From NCBI GenBank assembly GCA_022866005.1, contig JALHTV010000208.1, positions 1 to 8,143 on the forward strand: 8,143 nt of DNA. Reading direction: 5' to 3'. The notes under the pieces are model-generated. The model had not been told where the DNA came from and ran no database searches. It saw nothing but the letters and a program-made list of their open reading frames with translations. The stretch's first letter is position 1. Every line of letters begins with the position of its first letter. The position numbers and the translations under genes are program-made. Below are positions 1 through 4,803 of this stretch, one piece after another. The DNA comes from Phycisphaerae bacterium. GTDB lineage: Bacteria; Planctomycetota; Phycisphaerae; SM23-33.

Positions 1-426
1 CGCCCCGTCCGGTCCGATCACCAGCAGGGTTGGCAACTTGGCGACCCCATAGCGACTGGCCAGATCGGACCTGGAGAGGGTACGCACCTTGACCACGACG
101 GCGATGAAGCGACCGTCCTTAATAGCCTGGGCGTTCTTGCGGAGGGTCTTCTTAATCAGTTCCCTGGAGGTGCGGTCGGGCGTGGCGCTGACGAACAGGG
201 CTACCACGGGCCGACCCTCCCGCGCCGCCTGGGCCAGCCCCTCCGCCAGGTCGCTGCCCCAACCGGGAAGGTCTAGACCCCGGCGCTGGAACCAGTAGAG
301 CATCCCCACGGCTACCAGCGTCACGACGACGAAGGCCAGCCTGATCGCGTGCTTGCGCCCGGACTTGACGGTTCCTCCGGCTGCCACCGGCGCCTCACCT
401 TCCGTCTTTTCTCGTGCCTGTTCCAT
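1..426 (-). CDS. Membrane-anchored thioredoxin-fold protein lacking CxxC (partial, C-terminus beyond left edge)
   Basis: This open frame runs from an ATG at 426 to base 1 with no stop, giving the first 142 residues. A polar N-terminus (about 1-26) precedes one hydrophobic helix (about 27-46, AIRLAFVVVTLVAVGMLYWF) and then a soluble part, so the protein is probably anchored in the inner membrane with the domain outside the cytoplasm. Residues about 55-142 look like a thioredoxin fold: a strand 'RPVVALFVS' (72-80), a helix, a strand 'GRFIAVVVKV', and 'KLPTLLVIGPDG' (130-141), where P132 is in the place of the conserved cis-proline. The CxxC redox site is replaced by 'ATPD' (81-84), so disulfide exchange is unlikely; a structural or binding role is more plausible. 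The start is supported by AAAGGTGGGG a few bases upstream. It lies 132 bp downstream of pyrE on the same strand with no clear promoter between, so the two may be cotranscribed. The fold assignment is an inference from pattern. Confidence 0.72.
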   Translation of the reverse strand, partial: MEQAREKTEGEAPVAAGGTVKSGRKHAIRLAFVVVTLVAVGMLYWFQRRGLDLPGWGSDLAEGLAQAAREGRPVVALFVSATPDRTSRELIKKTLRKNAQAIKDGRFIAVVVKVRTLSRSDLASRYGVAKLPTLLVIGPDGA

Positions 427-558
427 CTCGACACCCCACCTTTCCCTTTCTCGCTTTTGCCACCAGTGCCCCAGGATACCACCGCCCGGTCGCGGCGCCT
501 ACGGTCGGCTTGGTTGCACCCCGTGCGCGGCTCGTGCCCGGTCTGCGGGCGACAGACG

Positions 559-1074
559 TCAGATGCCCAGGTCCCGACGGGTCAGCAGGGCCGCGAAGGC
601 ATATCCGGCCGCTTCGATGTTCTCCCGCGCGCCCTCCATGCGGTCGATCACGCAGACGATGCGCGTGACCTTGGCCCCGGCGGCGGTCAGCACCTTGGCC
701 GCCTCCAACACCTGCCCGCCCGTTGTGGCCACGTCCTCCACCAGCAGCACGCGGGCGCCCGGGGAGAGCGTGCCCTCCATCTGCTTGCCCGTGCCGTAAT
801 CCTTCTTCGCGTTGCGGACGATGACGTAGCTCTTGCCGCAGGCCAGGGCCGTCGCCGCCGCTAACGGCACGCCGCCCAGCTCCGCACCGGCGATCTGGTC
901 GGCGTCACGGGCGTGCTCCGCCAGGCGCCGCCCCAGCTCTCCCAGGATGACCGGGTCGGTCTCGAACAGGTACTTGTCGAGGTAATACTTGCTGCGCTTG
1001 CCCGACCGCAGGACGAAATCGCCCTCCAGGTACGCGGCGGCCTTGATGCGCCTGGCCAGTTCGGCCTTGTCCAT
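559..1074 (-). CDS. pyrE: Orotate phosphoribosyltransferase
   Basis: The 171-residue product should transfer orotate onto PRPP to make orotidine 5'-monophosphate, the fifth step of de novo pyrimidine synthesis, in the cytoplasm. The PRPP-binding signature is clear at 109-121 (VLLVEDVATTGGQ, with acidic pair E113-D114). Other family marks are 'SGKRSKYYLDK' (24-34, orotate-side loop), 'GAELGGVPLA' (63-72) and the flexible catalytic loop 'VRNAKKDYGTGKQMEG' (86-101). It is about 40 residues shorter than the enterobacterial enzyme and matches the compact form seen in many other bacteria and archaea. In the catalytic loop, the places I align with Lys100 and His105 of the Salmonella enzyme hold N88 and Y93; that alignment is from memory. 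The ATG at 1074 has a GGGAG-like site about 10 nt upstream and lies 45 nt below a good promoter. No other pyrimidine gene is in view. Confidence 0.95.
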   Translation of the reverse strand: MDKAELARRIKAAAYLEGDFVLRSGKRSKYYLDKYLFETDPVILGELGRRLAEHARDADQIAGAELGGVPLAAATALACGKSYVIVRNAKKDYGTGKQMEGTLSPGARVLLVEDVATTGGQVLEAAKVLTAAGAKVTRIVCVIDRMEGARENIEAAGYAFAALLTRRDLGI

Positions 1075-1125
1075 CGCCGAGGTCTCCCACCCCCCAGCCC
1101 GTCCGCTGGAGGGTCTGTGCGGGCG

Positions 1126-1154
1126 GTGTTACCGCGCCGCCGCCAGTCCGTCAA
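1126..1154 (-). promoter_or_regulatory. Sigma70-type promoter for pyrE
   Basis: On the minus strand, TTGACG (1154-1149) and TAACAC (1131-1126) are separated by exactly 17 bp. Transcription would start near 1119, giving a leader of about 45 nt before pyrE. Found by eye against the consensus; no start-site data. Confidence 0.55.
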
Positions 1155-1182
1155 TGCACTCGGCGCGACCGGTGGACGCGCA

Positions 1183-1211
1183 TTGCCCGGCGCGGGGGCG
1201 GGGGATAGAAT
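1183..1211 (+). promoter_or_regulatory. Sigma70-type promoter for the YbaK-family gene
   Basis: TTGCCC (1183-1188) and TAGAAT (1206-1211) are separated by 17 bp. The -10 box is a rare A/T-rich patch in a very GC-rich gap. The predicted start near 1218 would give a leader of about 84 nt. It diverges from the pyrE promoter 28 bp away. Confidence 0.55.
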
Positions 1212-1223
1212 ACAGCGTCACGA

Positions 1224-1235
1224 GCAGCCGGCTGC
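1224..1235. repeat. 12-bp perfect palindrome in the leader of the YbaK-family gene
   Basis: GCAGCCGGCTGC reads the same on both strands and begins about 6 bp after the predicted transcription start. A second GCCGGC follows at 1254-1259, so the whole leader from 1224 to 1260 can fold into GC-rich structure. It could be an operator or only leader structure; high GC makes chance palindromes easier. Confidence 0.35.
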
Positions 1236-1301
1236 GGGCCGCGGCACCGGGCCGCCGGCAGGAGCATCTGGGCTCACTTCGTCTGGGAAAGGGGCATCGG
1301 C

Positions 1302-1760
1302 ATGAAGATACAGGACTATCTCAAGCAGCAGCAGGCGCGGTTTGAACTCCACGACCACCCGCCCGCCTACACCGCCCAGGAGGTCGCCGCCGAGGAGCAC
1401 GTCAGCGGCAACCAGCTCGCCAAGGTCGTGGTCGTCAAGGCCGACAAGGAGTTCGCCATGTGCGTCCTGGCGGCCAGTTACAAGCTGGATATGGAGAAGG
1501 TCGCGGCGGCCCTGGACGCCCGCAAGGTGCGCCTGGCCGACGAGAGCGAACTGGCCAAGCTCTTCCCCGACATCGAAGTGGGCGCCACCCCGCCGTTCGG
1601 GGACCTCTACGGCCTCTCGACGGTCGTCGACGGCCACCTGGCCGAGGAAGAGGAGATCACCTTCCAGGCCGGTTCGCACCGCCAGGCAATCCGGATGAAG
1701 TACGCCGACTACGCCGCCCTGGCCAAGCCCAGCGTCGCCGACCTGGGCGTGCATCTGTAG
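1302..1760 (+). CDS. YbaK/EbsC-family aminoacyl-tRNA deacylase
   Basis: The 152-residue cytoplasmic protein belongs to the YbaK/prolyl-tRNA editing domain family, free-standing proteins that hydrolyse mischarged aminoacyl-tRNAs such as Cys- or Ala-tRNA(Pro). The whole protein is one domain of normal length. Recognisable marks are 'HDHPPAYTAQEVA' (17-29), 'NQLAKVVVVKAD' (37-48), where K41 sits at the family's conserved lysine, 'GATPPFGDLYGL' (94-105), which corresponds to the glycine/proline substrate loop, and a C-terminal 'FQAGSHRQAIRMKYADY' (121-137). The substrate cannot be told from sequence, and some relatives have unproven activity. The ATG has AAAGGGG (1288-1294) 7 nt upstream. It is probably monocistronic: its own promoter lies upstream and a convergent gene follows 60 bp after its stop. 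Confidence 0.9.
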   Translation: MKIQDYLKQQQARFELHDHPPAYTAQEVAAEEHVSGNQLAKVVVVKADKEFAMCVLAASYKLDMEKVAAALDARKVRLADESELAKLFPDIEVGATPPFGDLYGLSTVVDGHLAEEEEITFQAGSHRQAIRMKYADYAALAKPSVADLGVHL

Positions 1761-1796
1761 AGCGACCTTCCTCCTGGCTGCCGGGCACCGGCGATG

Positions 1797-1816
1797 GGGC
1801 CCTGTCTATCAGGCCC
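1797..1816. terminator. Candidate shared hairpin between convergent genes
   Basis: GGGCCCTG (1797-1804) pairs with CAGGCCC (1810-1816) through seven base pairs with one bulged C and a TCTAT loop. A smaller GCCGG-GCA-CCGGC hairpin precedes it at 1780-1792. Both lie in the 60-bp gap between the stops at 1760 and 1821. Neither has a T run, so intrinsic termination is uncertain. Confidence 0.3.
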
Positions 1817-1820
1817 TGCC

Positions 1821-2357
1821 CTAGCGGGCCCGCGCGATGGCCTCGTTGACGACCTGCTGGACCTCGGCGGGGTAGTTGACATGGGCCCAGTGCGCCTGTC
1901 GTGCGGCCGGGTCGGAAGACTCAAAGGACAGGCTGCCCACCCCCAGCAGCCTCTCGGCCGGTGAGATCGAGGCCGCAGCCCGGACGAGGTGCCGCAGCGG
2001 ACACTGATGCACCATCTCGCGAAAGGCGCCGCTGACGCGGAGGACCCTGCGATTGGTCAGCACGTACAACCGAGCCACCCACTGAAGGTACGCCACGATC
2101 AACCGCACGATCGACACGCCCGCCCAGAACAGCGCAATCGCCCCCGGCTGCAAGCGCCCGGACCACATCTGCCCGGCGAGGTACGCCACGGCGGTGAACG
2201 CCACCGCGGTGACCAACACCGGCAGCGACGTCAGCAGGCAGAAACACCCGCTGGGCTTGACGGCCAGGAGGACCACCTCGCCGCCGTCCAGCAACCGCGC
2301 GGGGACGACGGTCAGTCCGGGGGCGGTGACGGTGGTCGGCTCGACGGACGGGCTCAT
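1821..2357 (-). CDS. Two-helix membrane protein with bacterial PH-like (DUF304-type) domain
   Basis: The 178-residue product has a short N-terminal segment with 'LLDGGEVVLLAVKPS' (22-36), two hydrophobic helices at about 39-62 and 71-95, and a cytoplasmic domain from about 97 to 175. The domain opens with 'YVLTNRRVLRVSGAF' (98-112), the typical beginning of bacterial PH domains of the DUF304/bPH2 type, and ends in an amphipathic helix (NYPAEVQQVVNEAIARAR). Such proteins are common small inner-membrane components with mostly unknown roles. The frame stays open upstream to 2489, but the ATG at 2357 is chosen because AGGAG ends 6 nt before it and a promoter at 2398-2426 lies inside the longer version. 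It is convergent with the YbaK-family gene and divergent from the 686-residue secreted protein, so it is probably transcribed alone. Confidence 0.82.
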   Translation of the reverse strand: MSPSVEPTTVTAPGLTVVPARLLDGGEVVLLAVKPSGCFCLLTSLPVLVTAVAFTAVAYLAGQMWSGRLQPGAIALFWAGVSIVRLIVAYLQWVARLYVLTNRRVLRVSGAFREMVHQCPLRHLVRAAASISPAERLLGVGSLSFESSDPAARQAHWAHVNYPAEVQQVVNEAIARAR

Positions 2358-2397
2358 CGAAAGCTCCTGCCAAACAGGTCCCAGAGGTGGCGCGGAC

Positions 2398-2426
2398 ATC
2401 CTATCCCCGCCGGTCGGCGGATGCAA
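2398..2426 (-). promoter_or_regulatory. Sigma70-type promoter for the PH-like gene, with inverted repeat in the spacer
   Basis: On the minus strand TTGCAT (2426-2421) and TAGGAT (2403-2398) are 17 bp apart, with a predicted start near 2391 and a leader of about 34 nt. The spacer contains the perfect inverted repeat CCGCCG-GT-CGGCGG (2407-2420), an obvious place for a dimeric repressor or spacer-bending activator. Confidence 0.5.
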
Positions 2427-2475
2427 CCGGCCCACCCGGCCGCAGCGGACCCACCGGCCCGACGGCACTACGCCC

Positions 2476-2504
2476 TTGACTTTGCCCACAGGCAGGGATA
2501 CAGA
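2476..2504 (+). promoter_or_regulatory. Sigma70-type promoter for the 686-residue secreted protein
   Basis: TTGACT (2476-2481) and TACAGA (2499-2504) are separated by 17 bp. The -35 box is close to consensus and the -10 box is moderate. Transcription from about 2511 would give a 57-nt leader. Its -35 lies 50 bp from that of the divergent PH-like gene. Confidence 0.5.
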
Positions 2505-2567
2505 ACACAGACTTTTTAAGGGCTGTATGAGCCGTTGCTACCACTGACCTTTCAAGAGGAGAGAATC

Positions 2568-4628
2568 ATGCGAACGCTTCAGACACTGGCCGGCCTGTGG
2601 TGCCTCACCTGCCTGGCCCTTGGGGCCTGGGGACAGGAGGTCGCCGAACCGGTCGTCGAGCCATCGCCCCAGCCGGCGGTGGAGCCCGCAGCAGTCTCTG
2701 CCCCGACGACGGCCGTGGCCATGCCCAAGCCCGAGTCAGTGCTCCAGCACATCCCCGCCGACGCCCTGGGCTACGTGGTGGTTCGCGACGTGGGCGCCCT
2801 GATGGGGAAGGTCGACGCCTACCTGGCCGAGATCGGCCTGGCCGAGCTGGTCGCCCCGGCGATGCCCACCGGGGCGCTGGACAGCGTCCGCGCGGCGGCG
2901 ATGCTCGGGGAGGGCTTTAACCCCTCCGGTGGCTGCGCCGTGGTCATGCTGGACCCCGAGAAACTCGGCGTGGACCTGCTGGCCATAATGGGCCAGGGGG
3001 AGGAGCCTGCCAGCCAGCCCGAGACCGAGCCGGTCGAGCCGAAGCTGCCGATCGTGATCCTGGTGCCGGGCCTGAGCGTCGAGAGCGTCTTCGGCAATTA
3101 CCCGATCACCCCCGGCCAGAAGTACACCGAGGTCGCCCTGCGGGTAGGCCCGATGCTGGCCAAGCAGATGGGCGGTTACGTGTGCCTGTCCCCCAGCGCC
3201 GAGGCCCTGGACGCCTTGGCGGCCGCGGCGCCCGCCAGCCCACCGGCGGAGCTGACCGAGCTGCTGGCCCGATCCGATATCACCCTGCACATCAACATGG
3301 AAGTCGCCGCGCCCCTGGTGGACAAGTTGCTGGCCAAGGGTGTGGCGAGCATGGCAGAGGGCCAGGCCCCGCCCGTGATCAGGAGCATCTGGTCCACCTA
3401 CATGGGCTTCTACAAGGAGCTGTGCTCCCAGATGACGGCGGTCAGTATTGGGGGTAGGTTCGTCCCGACCGGCGTGGTGATCGAAGCGATGGCCGGCTTC
3501 AAGCCTGACAGCCCCCTGGGCCGGGCGATAGCAACCGCCCAACCGGCGGGGGGGAACCTGCTGGGCCGCGTGTCCAGCCCCAGCTACGTCCTGGCGATCG
3601 GGATGGCGACGACATCCTCCGAGGAAACAGAGAACCAACAGAAGGCCTTTGCCATAGACATCGTAGACACGTGTCTGGCTATGCCGCCGCTCAACGCGCT
3701 GGCCGAGCAGACCAAGGCCGATCTCAAGGCCCTGGTCCTGGCCTTGAGCGAGCAGCAGGCCGGTGGGATGCAGATGGTCATCGGCGGCGCGCCGCGAGGC
3801 AGTGGGTTGTTCGGCGCCTCAGCCGTCCTCCGGTGCAAGGATTCGGCCGCGCTGAAGGAGCTGCTCTTGGGCGCCGTGCCGCTGGTGGAGACCGTGATCA
3901 AGACCTTGGCTGAGGAAGAGGAGCTGCCGTTCCAGATCGTCACCACCCGGGGAGTGGCGACGGTAGACGGCCTGGCCGTCGACGCCATCGAGTTTATCCC
4001 CCGCGCGGAGCAGGAGGAGCCAACCGCGACCACGGAATCGGCGGCCCCGGCGGAAGAAGCCGAAGCGACCACAGATCCAGCCGAGACAGAGGCACCCGCC
4101 ACAGAGGAAGCAGCGGCACCAGAGAAGCCGACGACAGAGTCCGCGCCAGCGGAAGCGGAGAAAGGCCCGATCGCCACCGTGATGGGCGAGGACAAGATCC
4201 GCTTCTACCTGGCGGCCGTCGATCCGCAGACCCTGGTCGTGACCTTCGGCGGCGCCCAGCCCTACCTGGCTGAGGCCGTGAGGGTCGCCAAGGCCGGCGA
4301 CGGGACGATCCTGTCCGACCCGGCCGTTGCGAAGGCCCTGGCGGTCATGCCGAAGAGCATCACCTCGGTCGGCCTGCTGAACGTGGGCAACCTGTTCGAC
4401 GTGATCACACACGCCGCGGTGACGATGGAAGGCCCCGGCGCGGGCCCGCCGTTCAAGATCACCACCCAGACCCCCATCGCCATGGGCGGTGGGGCGTCCG
4501 GGACCAGCGCCTACGTGGTGTACTACATCCCCAACGACCTGGTCAAAGAAGGCGTGAACATCTTCAAGCAGATGTTCGCGCCCAGCCCGGTGCCCACCTC
4601 CGGTCCTTCGGGCGCTGGAGACTTCTGA
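2568..4628 (+). CDS. Large secreted protein of unknown function, planctomycete 'IPAD' type
   Basis: This 686-residue protein begins with a Sec signal peptide (1-22, MRTLQTLAGLWCLTCLALGAWG, cleavage probably before QE; read here as two pieces, MRTLQTLAGLW and CLTCLALGAWG). A Pro/Glu/Ala-rich spacer (about 23-57) follows, then a globular part starting 'HIPADALGYVVVRDVGALM' (61-79). That opening resembles secreted planctomycete proteins sometimes grouped with DUF3352; the match is from memory and gives no function. Residues about 480-532 form a second low-complexity segment rich in Glu, Ala, Thr and Pro, splitting the mature protein into a large N-terminal and a smaller C-terminal domain (about 533-686). 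There is no C-terminal anchor or transmembrane helix, so it is probably periplasmic or released. I see no catalytic motif. The ATG at 2568 is preceded by AAGAGGAGAG; a longer frame from a TTG at 2535 would bury the signal peptide and is less likely. Confidence 0.85.
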   Translation: MRTLQTLAGLWCLTCLALGAWGQEVAEPVVEPSPQPAVEPAAVSAPTTAVAMPKPESVLQHIPADALGYVVVRDVGALMGKVDAYLAEIGLAELVAPAMPTGALDSVRAAAMLGEGFNPSGGCAVVMLDPEKLGVDLLAIMGQGEEPASQPETEPVEPKLPIVILVPGLSVESVFGNYPITPGQKYTEVALRVGPMLAKQMGGYVCLSPSAEALDALAAAAPASPPAELTELLARSDITLHINMEVAAPLVDKLLAKGVASMAEGQAPPVIRSIWSTYMGFYKELCSQMTAVSIGGRFVPTGVVIEAMAGFKPDSPLGRAIATAQPAGGNLLGRVSSPSYVLAIGMATTSSEETENQQKAFAIDIVDTCLAMPPLNALAEQTKADLKALVLALSEQQAGGMQMVIGGAPRGSGLFGASAVLRCKDSAALKELLLGAVPLVETVIKTLAEEEELPFQIVTTRGVATVDGLAVDAIEFIPRAEQEEPTATTESAAPAEEAEATTDPAETEAPATEEAAAPEKPTTESAPAEAEKGPIATVMGEDKIRFYLAAVDPQTLVVTFGGAQPYLAEAVRVAKAGDGTILSDPAVAKALAVMPKSITSVGLLNVGNLFDVITHAAVTMEGPGAGPPFKITTQTPIAMGGGASGTSAYVVYYIPNDLVKEGVNIFKQMFAPSPVPTSGPSGAGDF

Positions 4629-4680
4629 TCGGCTGTCTCTCCCGCGGGCCAGGCGCAGAGGCAACCACTGCAACATCGAG

Positions 4681-4713
4681 CCGGCGAGGTAGAGCCCACG
4701 GCCTCCTCGCCGG
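4681..4713 (+). terminator. Candidate terminator of the 686-residue protein gene
   Basis: CCGGCGAGG (4681-4689) pairs perfectly with CCTCGCCGG (4705-4713), and GCC/GGC within the loop can stack further. It lies 52 nt after the plus-strand stop. The following TCGTTCG is only weakly T-rich, so it may need help to terminate. Confidence 0.5.
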
Positions 4714-4746
4714 TCGTTCGCGCGTCACACGGCCGCGCCAAAACAC

Positions 4747-4776
4747 AGCCGCCCGGAAGCATGCTCCCGGGCGGCT
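4747..4776 (-). terminator. Intrinsic terminator of the PEP-CTERM gene
   Basis: AGCCGCCCGG (4747-4756) pairs with CCGGGCGGCT (4767-4776), ten perfect pairs, with more pairing around a CATG tip. On the minus strand the stem is followed by GTGTTTTGG, which gives a short U run, 27 nt after the stop at 4804. On the plus strand the stem is followed by GAAAAACC, so it favours the minus-strand gene. Confidence 0.65.
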
Positions 4777-4803
4777 GAAAAACCTCTAGGCTGCAACGGG
4801 CCG

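Noticed and set aside
427..558. Possible separate promoter or terminator between pyrE and the thioredoxin-fold gene
   Set aside because: TATCCT on the minus strand has no acceptable -35 at 16-18 bp, and the GTCTG/CAGAC hairpin at 541-557 is only five pairs with no T run.
1218..1754. Minus-strand 178-residue open frame
   Set aside because: It is antisense to the YbaK-family gene, whose family motifs are unmistakable, and it ends inside the divergent promoter region.
2358..2489. Longer start for the PH-like protein (44 extra residues)
   Set aside because: The extension lies across the predicted promoter at 2398-2426 and is low-complexity GC-rich translation; the ATG at 2357 has AGGAG 6 nt upstream.
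2535..2567. Upstream TTG start extending the 686-residue protein by 11 residues
   Set aside because: It would put polar residues ahead of a clear signal peptide and has no ribosome site, while the ATG at 2568 has AAGAGGAGAG directly upstream.
2736..4676. Minus-strand open frames of 203-300 residues
   Set aside because: They are antisense to the secreted 686-residue protein, with compositions typical of shadow frames (Gly/Arg/His-rich or Ser/Ala-rich).
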